This document shows positions 29,182 to 37,857 of a stretch of 64,000 bases of DNA, piece by piece (position 1 is the stretch's first letter; each line of letters starts with the position of its first letter). Made by a program: the position numbers and the translations under genes. Where the stretch lies: positions 799,110 through 863,109 of the forward strand of contig NZ_CP123991.1 in assembly GCF_029919255.1 (NCBI RefSeq). Direction: 5' to 3'. The notes beneath the pieces are model-generated. The model saw only the letters and a list, made by a program, of their open reading frames with translations. It did not search any database and was not told where the DNA came from. The DNA is from a cyanobacterium endosymbiont of Epithemia clementina EcSB (GTDB lineage: Bacteria; Cyanobacteriota; Cyanobacteriia; Cyanobacteriales; Microcystaceae).

Positions 29182-29200
29182 TTAAGGAGTATTGGAGAAA
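29182..29200 (+). promoter_or_regulatory. ribosome binding site that decides the rpaB start
   Basis: AAGGAG at 29184-29189 precedes two in-frame TTG codons, at 29192 (spacing 2) and 29201 (spacing 11). The second has workable spacing and gives the family N-terminus; the first is too close. Confidence 0.55.
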
Positions 29201-29932
29201 TTGGAAATTCATAAAGAGAAAATTCTGGTAGTTGATGATGAAGCCAGCATCCGTCGCATTTTAGAAACTCGTTTGTCTATGATTGGTTATGATGTGGTCA
29301 CAGCTGCCGATGGAGAAGAAGCCTTAGACACTTTTCATAAAGCTGATCCTGATTTAGTTGTTCTGGATGTCATGATGCCTAAGCTTGATGGTTATGGTGT
29401 CTGTCAGGAATTACGCAAAGAATCCGACATCCCCATCATCATGTTAACTGCTTTAGGAGATGTTGCTGATCGCATTACAGGGTTAGAGTTGGGAGCTGAT
29501 GATTATGTAGTTAAACCTTTTTCCCCTAAGGAATTAGAAGCGAGAATTAGATCCGTGTTGCGACGGGCTGACAAGAATGGAACTCCGGGAATTCCCAGTT
29601 CAGGGGTCATTCATATCGGGTTAATTAGAATTGATACCAACAAACGTCAAGTTTACAAAGGGGATGAACGCATCCGCTTGACGGGGATGGAATTTAGTTT
29701 ATTAGAGCTGTTAGTCAGTCGATCAGGTGAGCCTTTTTCTCGTTCAGAAATTCTACAGGAAGTCTGGGGATATACTCCCGAACGCCATGTGGATACCCGT
29801 GTAGTAGATGTTCATATTTCCCGTCTCAGGGCAAAATTAGAGGATGATCCGAGCAATCCTGAATTGATTCTGACGGCTAGAGGAACTGGCTATCTCTTTC
29901 AACGTATTTTAGAATCAGGAGAAGAGTTTTGA
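29201..29932 (+). CDS. rpaB: response regulator RpaB (Ycf27)
   Basis: A 243-residue OmpR-type regulator. The receiver domain has the acidic pair in ILVVDDEAS, phosphoacceptor Asp in LVVLDVMMPK, and KPFSPKE with the conserved Lys. The C-terminal winged helix contains RHVDTRVVDVHISRLRAKLE. In cyanobacteria RpaB, with the kinase NblS, controls high-light and stress genes and is essential. I prefer the TTG at 29201 (giving MEIHKEKILVVDD) over the TTG at 29192, which adds three residues, because it matches the family N-terminus and the AAGGAG spacing. Its survival in a reduced genome fits an essential role. Confidence 0.93.
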   Translation: MEIHKEKILVVDDEASIRRILETRLSMIGYDVVTAADGEEALDTFHKADPDLVVLDVMMPKLDGYGVCQELRKESDIPIIMLTALGDVADRITGLELGADDYVVKPFSPKELEARIRSVLRRADKNGTPGIPSSGVIHIGLIRIDTNKRQVYKGDERIRLTGMEFSLLELLVSRSGEPFSRSEILQEVWGYTPERHVDTRVVDVHISRLRAKLEDDPSNPELILTARGTGYLFQRILESGEEF

Positions 29933-30041
29933 CCATTTCCCGTCAAGCTAAAGCTGTGGCGGGGACAAAATACTCAGTTTCTGTGTAATGTGTAAAGTTA
30001 ATTTCTGATTTGGTGTGCGGAGATCGTATACGGTATTTTCG

Positions 30042-31178
30042 CTACTTGCAAACTTCACTACTCATAATTAGTTTTCCGTGATTGCTGCTGACAATGATAG
30101 AGCGGTCACGTCCGAACAAGACTGATCCCACTCTCACATCAACGTCAGCATGTTTACGAATATAAGCTTGACTTTTTTGATCAATCGTCTGAGCTATAGA
30201 TTGATAGATTTTTTCAGTCCAATTACTTCCTGTTTGTTCATCACAATCCCGCAATAATTTTAATCCATTTTCCGTAGTAGAACTTTTTAAAAGCTGTTGT
30301 AACTTAGTAGTTGGGCAACCTATTTTAGCTCCATGAGCAACTAATATTTCTAATCTTCCATCAGCTAAATGATGATGAGTATGGAAAATTCCTCCAGCTA
30401 ATTTGATTAACTTGCCGTGATAACCAAACAGTAGAAGAGAAGCTACTTTTTGAAATCCAGCCGTTACTAATAAAGGGCCTAGCCAATTTGCCGTCTTAAT
30501 TATTATTTTAGGATTTATTTTTTGTTTTCTCGCTAACTCTAAGCCATTTTCCCCTAAACAAAATACTAAACTATTAAACTGTTTAGCTTTGGCAATTAAT
30601 TCCTCCTGATATGCTGTTAATTGATTGGCAGCAGTTAAGGGCTGAGAAATGCCAGTAGTTCCTAACAGAGAAAGTCCTTTGACTACCCCAAATGACTCAT
30701 TAGATGTCCTTCTAGCTAATTTTTTTCCTTCCGGTAAAATAATAGTTACAATAATACTCTCTGTGGGCTTAAGATATTTTTTAAGATTTTCCTGTAACAC
30801 TTTTTTTGCATAGCTATAAATAGCATGTTCCCCATTATTATTAGTCTGGATACCAATTCCCTCACCTCCTTTAACAAGAATTTGCTTATAAGAATTGGCT
30901 TTAGTTTGTTCAGCTAATTCAACTAATACCCAAATTGGAGTATTTCTAGTTAAATCTAAATTATCTCCTGGATCACTTCTAGTAATTGCTAAAGCTGAAT
31001 TTAGTCCAATTTTAGCTACTTGTTCAATCGGAATATTAACTACTTGAGACGGTTCAATTAAATCCACAGAGACAATATTTTTAATATCTTTGTCTTGGAG
31101 ATGGCTTAAAGCAGCGATTGCCGATGCGCAAGCAAATACAGGTAACGTATAGCCGGAACGAGGTAATTTATTAATCAT
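30042..31178 (-). CDS. cbiD: cobalt-precorrin-5B C(1)-methyltransferase CbiD
   Basis: A 378-residue cytoplasmic enzyme of the oxygen-independent corrin pathway; it methylates C-1 of cobalt-precorrin-5B using S-adenosylmethionine. Family blocks seen: RSGYTLPVFACASAIAAL at the start, ITRSDPGDNLDLT, VKGGEGIGIQT, LLGTTGISQPLT and FGYHGKLIKLAGGIFHTHH. The length is normal. It is separated by 47 bases from trhO upstream on the same strand. With the CobT-like gene it argues that corrinoid synthesis is still maintained. Confidence 0.92.
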   Translation of the reverse strand: MINKLPRSGYTLPVFACASAIAALSHLQDKDIKNIVSVDLIEPSQVVNIPIEQVAKIGLNSALAITRSDPGDNLDLTRNTPIWVLVELAEQTKANSYKQILVKGGEGIGIQTNNNGEHAIYSYAKKVLQENLKKYLKPTESIIVTIILPEGKKLARRTSNESFGVVKGLSLLGTTGISQPLTAANQLTAYQEELIAKAKQFNSLVFCLGENGLELARKQKINPKIIIKTANWLGPLLVTAGFQKVASLLLFGYHGKLIKLAGGIFHTHHHLADGRLEILVAHGAKIGCPTTKLQQLLKSSTTENGLKLLRDCDEQTGSNWTEKIYQSIAQTIDQKSQAYIRKHADVDVRVGSVLFGRDRSIIVSSNHGKLIMSSEVCK

Positions 31179-31225
31179 TGTTTATTTCGTTGATTAGCCA
31201 ACTTTAATTGCCGTTGTTTTTCTCG

Positions 31226-32068
31226 TTAACGTTCGATTTTTTGGGTGGTTAAATCAGAAATACAATGAGAAGAAGAGACTCCATATTCATAGTTCAAAGA
31301 TAGTGTTTCTCTCTCAGAAATCGGATAACCACAGCTAAGACACATTTCATAATGTCCTTTTTCTAAATTATGTTTAACCGCCACCCGTTTATCAAAAACG
31401 AAACATTCTCCATCCCACAAACTTTGTTCGGATTGTACTTTTTCTAAATATTTTAAAATTCCCCCTTTGAGGTGATAGACTTTATTAAAACCTTTATTTA
31501 TTAACAAAGAAGTCGCTTTTTCACAACGAATTCCTCCTGTACAAAACATAGCTACTTGTTTATGTTTAAATGGATTAAGATTCTGAGCAACATAGTTAGG
31601 AAATTCTCGAAAAGAATTAATATTAGGATTAATTGCACCTTTAAAGCTTCCCATCTCGACCTCATAATTATTACGGGTATCAATAACCAAAATTTCTGGA
31701 TCAGAAATTAAATTATTCCAGTCATTATAATCAACATAAGTACCGACCTTTTCAAGCGGATTAATCTCTGGAATTCCCAGAGTAACAATCTCTTTTTTTA
31801 GTCGAACTTTAGTCCGTTTAAACGGTAAACTCTTTATAGAGGCTTCTTTTGTTTCTAAGTCAGTTAAGCGAGGATCACAACGTAAGTAAGCTATCACAGC
31901 ATCAAGTCCCTGACGAGACCCCGCAATTGTTCCGTTTATTCCTTCTTGGGCTAATAATATTGTGCCTTTAATGGCTTTTTGGTAGCAAAGTTCTAGTAAA
32001 GGTTTTTGCTTTGTCTCAAAATCTGTTAGTGTCACGAATTTATAGAAGGTAGCGACAATTTGATTCAT
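31226..32068 (-). CDS. trhO: tRNA uridine(34) hydroxylase TrhO (YceA, rhodanese domain)
   Basis: A 280-residue protein. The N-terminal ferredoxin-like domain contains YQKAIKGTILLAQEGINGTI. A rhodanese domain follows, with the active cysteine in MFCTGGIRCEKA. TrhO adds the oxygen of 5-hydroxyuridine at tRNA position 34. The C-terminal tail has CLSCGYPIS, a short Cys-containing stretch typical of the longer family members. The start ATG (MNQIVATFYKFV) fits. Divergent from the tRNA-Ala gene, 107 bases apart. Confidence 0.92.
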   Translation of the reverse strand: MNQIVATFYKFVTLTDFETKQKPLLELCYQKAIKGTILLAQEGINGTIAGSRQGLDAVIAYLRCDPRLTDLETKEASIKSLPFKRTKVRLKKEIVTLGIPEINPLEKVGTYVDYNDWNNLISDPEILVIDTRNNYEVEMGSFKGAINPNINSFREFPNYVAQNLNPFKHKQVAMFCTGGIRCEKATSLLINKGFNKVYHLKGGILKYLEKVQSEQSLWDGECFVFDKRVAVKHNLEKGHYEMCLSCGYPISERETLSLNYEYGVSSSHCISDLTTQKIER

Positions 32069-32175
32069 GGTAGGTTGGCTTGAAAAAACTTGTTATTTTA
32101 AAGATTCTATGTGTATAATAGCGGAGGTGGATGAGTTGTTGGAGACTTCTCACAAATTGTCTGCTCGATTAGCTT

Positions 32176-32248
32176 GGGGGTATAGCTCAGTTGGTAGAGC
32201 GCCTGCTTTGCAAGCAGGACGTCAGCGGTTCAAGTCCGCTTACCTCCA
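32176..32248 (+). tRNA. tRNA-Ala (anticodon TGC)
   Basis: A 73-nt cloverleaf. Acceptor arms GGGGGTA and TACCTCC pair with one G-T wobble; the D arm is TAGCTCAGTTGGTAGAGC; the anticodon stem CCTGC/GCAGG holds loop TTTGCAA with anticodon TGC at 32209-32211; the T arm is GCGGTTCAAGTCCGC; the discriminator base is A. CCA is not encoded. It stands alone rather than in an rRNA spacer. Confidence 0.97.
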
Positions 32249-33239
32249 TCAAGACATGCTTTAATGAGTTGTCTTTTGGATATTGTCTTTCGGTATTGTC
32301 TGTTTTCAGTGGAAAAACTGCCAGGTTTTATTTTTTTACAAGAGACCCGGTATTTGGCCAACTGAGTCCAGAATAGTGCTATGAAATTGGGGTTATTGAT
32401 TTAGATGTTGCTATGACCGTTTAGATCCTTGAATGAAGTGAGACAAGCACTTCTAAGCAACTCAACAAGTCAAGATCAGTATATCCCATTTTTTAAAAAA
32501 AGTAGCACCAAGCTAACATTAAATTGAGACCATTAACCCGTAATTGTTTTTTGATACTAAGTAACTTATAGTTCCAAAATTAGAGGTATTTCATCGAAAG
32601 TCACTAAAGTAGCCTTCCTAAAAGTTTTAGCTCTTCTAGATTAAGTATGATGATTTACTAGCTAATAATAACTGCTAAAACTTGTATTTTAACTGTTTTG
32701 CAACTTCAAAAACTTAATTTATCATGGCAGAACTTTGAACTTTTATTTACTACAAAGTTGTCCAAATTGGGTTAGAAAAGTAATAATTTTTTGATAGGAT
32801 TTATTTCAATAACGATTATTATCACAACGACACTGACAGCATCAACATAATAAAAATTTCGTTGTATTGTTCATTGTAAATGTGAATGAGAACAAAAGTA
32901 TAAATATTATGTTTAAATGTAAGAGGATAGAAAGTTTAAAAAATAAAGATTAGGTGAAACTTTTAGAAAATATAATCATAAAAACAATTTGATCGAAGAA
33001 TATATTAAATATCTTAAATAGTTTTCATAAAAAAATAGAACTACTTAACAATAACCAACAATATTTTAATTTTTTAGACTTCTAAGAAATAGTTAAAATT
33101 TCAACTAAAGAGCTGGAGATAGAAGAAAATAAAAGTGAAAATTAAAATTGTTCTGTCTCCTAAAAAAAGTAGAAAATATAGTTTTTTATATAAAAGAAAA
33201 TTTTAGCTACAAAACACTGTAAAGATAAAAAAATACTGC

Positions 33240-33560
33240 AATTATTCTTGATGATTACTCAGTTTATATAAGTAGTTGAGTTAAAAATAAACTGAAATAA
33301 TCTGAAAAAAGATCACATCTATTTTTTCTACACTGATAGTATAATCATCAATCTGTAAATTACCGATATAGTCTAATTGTCCATAATCAAATACCTATGC
33401 TAAATCCTGGTCTAAAATAATTTTATAAAAAATAAAAATTAAGATCCTATTATTTAGTAGAGAAATAGTTGCTAAACTATAAGTATCATAAATTAAAAAA
33501 TCACTATTAACACCATAACTAATAGAAGTCTTATTAAGATTTAATTTTTTCTAAAAAAAG
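33240..33560 (-). pseudogene. unidentified decayed coding region
   Basis: A minus-strand translation stays protein-like across about 100 codons with two stops. Recognisable stretches are ISYGVNSDFLIYDTYSLATI and YGQLDYIGNLQIDDYTISVE. No family match by eye. Confidence 0.35.
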
Positions 33561-34903
33561 AAGAAAAAATTTAAATTTACCTCAACGTAAGCGTTAAAAG
33601 TATACAGATAAATTTTGAGTATCAATCATCGCTTTGCTAGAAAGTTAAATAATTATTTAAAATAAAAATATTCTTATAATAAGTTTGATTTTTAAATCAA
33701 ATCAAACTAGACTAAATATTTTTTACTTGTTTAACTTATTCCTACTTAATTTATACTTATGACCTCAATTTTTTAACTTAGTTTAATGAAGAATTACAAA
33801 ATCTTAAAATACCTAGTATCCCCATACTCAAGTTTTAAATGAAATAGAAGTAGATATAATAGCAGCTTATATTTATAATTGGTTCAGCCACCAGCCAAGT
33901 CTATCACATTCACAAAATAAGTATTAGAAATTTTTCTTGGGCATAGAAAGCCGTCAATTCTAAGATTTATCGCTATCAACTTAGGTGTAATTAATATAGG
34001 AATATCTATACAGATTTTAAAAAATAAATTATTTAAAATGAAAAAATACAAACAAAAAAGAAAAAAACAAGTAAATAAAAAGTAGAGATAATGATAAAAA
34101 ATCTAGATAAATAATTATAAATGTTAAAGATCACATCTTTAAATTATTAGCAATCAATAAAAATATTTATTTTAGATAAATACAAAATTGTCAAAATAAA
34201 CATCTCAATTTTACATTCATAATATTAATTAGTTTTACTAAAAAAATACTGATATAGGTAAACAAAAAAATTAACTGTAATCTTTAAATTAAATTTAAAA
34301 ACTATATTTAAAATAATAATTATCTACCTTTATAGTGTTGAAATTAACCACCATAGTAATGAAATTAAGTCATAGATAGCATATTTATTAAGTTGCTAAT
34401 TTTGATAATTACACGTCCTCTGCTAAGGAAAAATAATTTCCACTTATATAGATTTTACTTGTTATCATACCTAATCTAGAAGAGCCAATCTAATCAAGAT
34501 TAGAAATTTAATTTTTAATTAGCAATCAATAATTTTCTTTATTAAGAAAAAGTCTCAGAAATAAATAGATTGTGTATTTTTTGTTAATTTTTTTGACGCT
34601 TATAGTAAAGACTATAGTTTGATTAGAGAAATTTAATTATGATTTACTGCAAACATACAATTAACAATTGAAGTAAGATTAAGTGTATTTTTAAATAACT
34701 TTTCTATCATCTACAATAAAAGAAATATATAATCCTCTATCTTCTCTCGCACCAATTTGCAAATATTTATTCGATAATACCTACATTTTTTAAAAAAGTT
34801 AGATATTACTTTCTAAAATTAATTTCTAGAAGTTTATTTATAAAAAATAAATTATTTTATCTAGCTGATTTAAAAGTAGTGAGCTACAAGGTAGATACAT
34901 AAA

Positions 34904-34961
34904 ATATGTCTAAATAATGTCTAATTAAATTTGAATTTAATTAGACATTATTTAGACATAT
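34904..34961. repeat. perfect inverted repeat, 28-bp arms, 2-base loop
   Basis: Arms at 34904-34931 and 34934-34961, loop TG. The arm itself holds an internal ATGTCTAA(A/T) repeat (starting at 34906 and 34918). It is the longest exact hairpin in the window and is maintained inside a decayed stretch. Confidence 0.9.
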
Positions 34962-35028
34962 CAATTACTTGATAGATTTGCCTCGATTTAAAGCTATATT
35001 TGATAGTTATTAATCAATAAATCTATCG

Positions 35029-35073
35029 GTAAGTTTAATATGTAGAATTTAGAATTCTACATATTAAACTTAC
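35029..35073. repeat. perfect inverted repeat, 21-bp arms, 3-base loop
   Basis: Arms at 35029-35049 and 35053-35073, loop TAG. It lies 67 bases after the 28-bp hairpin and shares no sequence with it. A looser 9-bp pair (GATAGATTT at 34971 and its complement at 35019) lies between the two hairpins. Confidence 0.88.
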
Positions 35074-36247
35074 TATATATAGTAGAAGAGATTAATTATA
35101 GTTTTTAGCTTCTACCTTTTGAGTTAATTGATCGATTTATCGAACAATTTTATACTTTTATTTAAACTAAAAAATAGGATGACTTAGTAAAATCTCTGTC
35201 AACGTTTTGAGCTCTTCAGTTTTTGTTATAAGTTTGTCTTTTACCTAGTTCTTTAATTCAAAGTCTCAACCTGAGATTACTGAACTATTTATAACTTTAA
35301 ACTACAATGCAAAAAGATTAGTAAGGTTGTTGAAAACAGCGTCTACATATTTTCTAACTATTCAAAATCTAGGCAACATTTGTTTGAGTCAAATTTTTAC
35401 AATAGACTGCTAACTTTTAATTAGTTTAAATCTGAAAAGTTAGGTAGGAGTTAACATAGTTAACATCCAGTCTCTTCTACTATTCTCCTAAAAGGGAATA
35501 TTTTATGTAAGTAGTATAGTTCAAAATTAATGATATTTCCTACTCCTGATTGAGAAATTAAACTTTGAGATAACCAGACTTTATATAAACTTCTATTAGA
35601 CCTCCCCTCAAAAAATTAATCAAACTAGCACTTATACTTTTTTATACTATTTAGATATAATTTAATGGAAAATTTGTCTATTGAAAAATCTAGCTTCATT
35701 CAAATATACCTTTCATTTTTATTATAGATATTTCTAGTTCTAGTTATTAGTTTCGTTAAAAAATTTAAATTTTTTCTGCTTATTTATATTTTTAATATTT
35801 AGTATTTATTTACTAATATAATTAAAATTATTACCCATGATCAAGCTATCTTTAGTTAGGTTCTATTTTTTTGCCTAAAAGAAATCAGCTATTTTTTATA
35901 CTTAATTTTATTTTGTCTTTCCTTTTTGTTAGTGATTATTTATAATCTTAAATAGACGACAGAATTTTTTGGAGTCTTCCTTAGACTATTTCAATTGCTT
36001 TTTAGCGTATACTATTATGTATAAGGTTTTAAGATAACTGATAGCGCTCATTAGGCTATTTAATTACTTCTTTTTTAGTTATCAAACTGTCCAAATATTT
36101 TTATTTTTTACTACTTAATTGATTTATTTTTTCCTAGAACCTTCATTCATCAATATTTTTTGAAAATTTATACTTTATGAGATTGATAATCTTTAGTAAA
36201 AATATTACAAAGTTTTTTTCTTGCCATTTTTAATTTTTAAAAAGACA

Positions 36248-36274
36248 AAGCCTCTCCCTAAAAAAGAGAGGCTT
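36248..36274 (-). terminator. rho-independent terminator of the 36.3-37.8 kb operon
   Basis: Arms AAGCCTCTC (36248-36256) and GAGAGGCTT (36266-36274). On the minus strand the stem is followed by TGTCTTTTT. It lies about 30 bases after the stop of the lipoprotein gene. Confidence 0.8.
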
Positions 36275-36306
36275 GAAAACCGGTTTTTGCCTTAAAAGTT
36301 AGAGTT

Positions 36307-37152
36307 TTAGCGTCTTCTACTACCAAAACTACGAGAACGCGACCGGGGATAACTACTACCAAAACCACTCCTGCGTCGGGTAGTTGGTTTAGACCTTCCA
36401 GAGGTTTTTAGCCTACTCGACCCCACCCCTGAACCGCTTGATTGACTAGAATTAGGGGAACTTCTACTGGTTGAAGGAGATCGTCTTAGATTCCCTGAAG
36501 TCCGTAGGATTTCGCGATTTTGCACTGCTGCAGGGGGAGCATTGTATCTGCTTCGGTAGCTATCAACTGCTTGAGTATAGGTGTTTCCGTAACCTCCATA
36601 TCCCCTAATGATACCTCCTGATTGATACATAGGAGGAACATAGTAACGAGGGCTAAATAGCAAGTTCCCTACCGCTTGACCCACTAACGCCCCAGCAAAA
36701 GGAGTCCAAAAATTAGATTCCCGGTGCACTACTACGCTTTGGGGTTGTCCAGTTTGAGGATTAGTTTGAGTTTCGGTTACGGTATGGACGTATTCAATTT
36801 TAAAGTCTTTGGTGAGGAACATGATAGCTTCATTTCCAGTAACCTCTACTGAGGTTTGGTCTCCATTAGCAATTTGTTCATCTGTCAATCGTGCCATTTG
36901 TAAGTCAGCAGTCCGATAGGCAGAAGATGTTCCTGCGGGTGTATTTAACAGCATCAGAGTATAGGTTCCATCGGCATCGTCATAGCTTGCCTGTTGGACT
37001 GGATAAGTTCCTTTATTCACTTGGTTAGGAGAAATAACCGATGAACTCTTTGAGGTGGAAGAAGACTGGGTTAAGGTAGTTGGTGAGCTACAGGCTACTG
37101 TCGTCCAACATAGGGCTACGATCATCAAAATAGTAATGAATCTGCGTGGCAT
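36307..37152 (-). CDS. putative lipoprotein with basic Ser/Arg-rich tail
   Basis: A 281-residue exported protein. The signal peptide ends in the lipobox TTVAC (Cys21). Residues 22-45 are a Ser/Thr linker; 50-140 form a mixed domain (YDDADGTYTLMLLNTPAGTS); a glycine-rich hydrophobic piece (FAGALVGQAVGNLLFSPRYY) follows; the last 70 residues are Ser/Arg/Gly-rich and strongly basic. Cyanobacterial homologues exist as hypothetical proteins; I know no function. It lies 27 bases after the DUF1517 gene and shares its terminator hairpin, so it is probably in one operon with it. Confidence 0.7.
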   Translation of the reverse strand: MPRRFITILMIVALCWTTVACSSPTTLTQSSSTSKSSSVISPNQVNKGTYPVQQASYDDADGTYTLMLLNTPAGTSSAYRTADLQMARLTDEQIANGDQTSVEVTGNEAIMFLTKDFKIEYVHTVTETQTNPQTGQPQSVVVHRESNFWTPFAGALVGQAVGNLLFSPRYYVPPMYQSGGIIRGYGGYGNTYTQAVDSYRSRYNAPPAAVQNREILRTSGNLRRSPSTSRSSPNSSQSSGSGVGSSRLKTSGRSKPTTRRRSGFGSSYPRSRSRSFGSRRR

Positions 37153-37179
37153 AAGTTTAAATTATTAGATAAGGATTGA

Positions 37180-37785
37180 TTATAAGGAAATTAGTTCTGA
37201 AAAATTAAGTAATAGCTGATCATTGGTAAGTTCATCACCTAATTGGGCGGGAGAAAAGTGGACTTGTATCGCTTCTAAAACCCCTTGATAATTAAGATTA
37301 ATGAGAGCTTTAAGTCCTTCTTCTAGGGCTAGACGATCAGCTAGACTGGTCTCTAATTCAGGCGCTTCACCTTTAAAAGCTACTACGATCATAACAACCA
37401 CATTACGAGTCATAGGAAGGGACAAAAGAGTGTTTTCCTCACTGGTAAAACTGTCAAACTCTGCTCCACTGAGATAACGTTGGGCAGAATCCGTAAATAA
37501 TTCGGTGATATAATCTCCCGCCCCTTCTTCTTCCCAAAAAACATCTCCTTCATTGGCGGCTGATCGCCAATAAATAGACATCTCTAGGAGTTTTTGGCAG
37601 ATGTTAGCTAAGCTCTCCCCTAACACCCCTAAATCCCCTTCGGATTCTAGGGCATCTTGGGCAGCCTGGTTGAGAACCCCTAAAAGGGGGGCGACTTCAT
37701 CTCCGGCAAGATGGATAAAAATACGAGAAACTACAAAACGGTTCTTCCCTGTTAACTTATTAAAGCGATTACCTAAAGAACTCAT
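37180..37785 (-). CDS. DUF1517-family protein
   Basis: A 201-residue protein. The C-terminal half carries the DUF1517 signature of cyanobacteria and plastids (LPMTRNVVVMIVVAFKGEAP, then a helix, and EAIQVHFSPAQLGDELTNDQ). Longer family members have an N-terminal membrane segment; this one has none, so it may be cytoplasmic or bound through partners. It sits 72 bases after ycf66 and 27 bases before the lipoprotein gene, all on the minus strand. Function unknown. Confidence 0.75.
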   Translation of the reverse strand: MSSLGNRFNKLTGKNRFVVSRIFIHLAGDEVAPLLGVLNQAAQDALESEGDLGVLGESLANICQKLLEMSIYWRSAANEGDVFWEEEGAGDYITELFTDSAQRYLSGAEFDSFTSEENTLLSLPMTRNVVVMIVVAFKGEAPELETSLADRLALEEGLKALINLNYQGVLEAIQVHFSPAQLGDELTNDQLLLNFSELISL

Positions 37786-37857
37786 AATAGTGTTTTCCTT
37801 GACTATAGAGAATTGAGTGGGAGAGAGGGAATTTTTTTAATTCATGACTTTTAACGG

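Larger units (their letters stand above)
32249..36245. other. 4-kb desert
   Basis: The longest gene-free stretch here, extremely AT-rich from about 32.7 kb on. The minus strand shows coding-like remains that I cannot name: near 33240-33560 (DYGQLDYIGNLQIDDYTISV preceded by SISYGVNSDFLIYDTYSLA) and near 34600-34780 (YLQIGAREDRGLYISFIVDD). Two long perfect hairpins at 34.9-35.1 kb are listed separately. A smaller inverted repeat with 10-bp arms lies at 33682-33708. No RNA gene was recognised. Confidence 0.5.

Noticed and set aside
34904-35073. CRISPR-like array
   Set aside because: The two hairpins are palindromes with unrelated sequences, not direct repeats with unique spacers; no cas gene is in the window.
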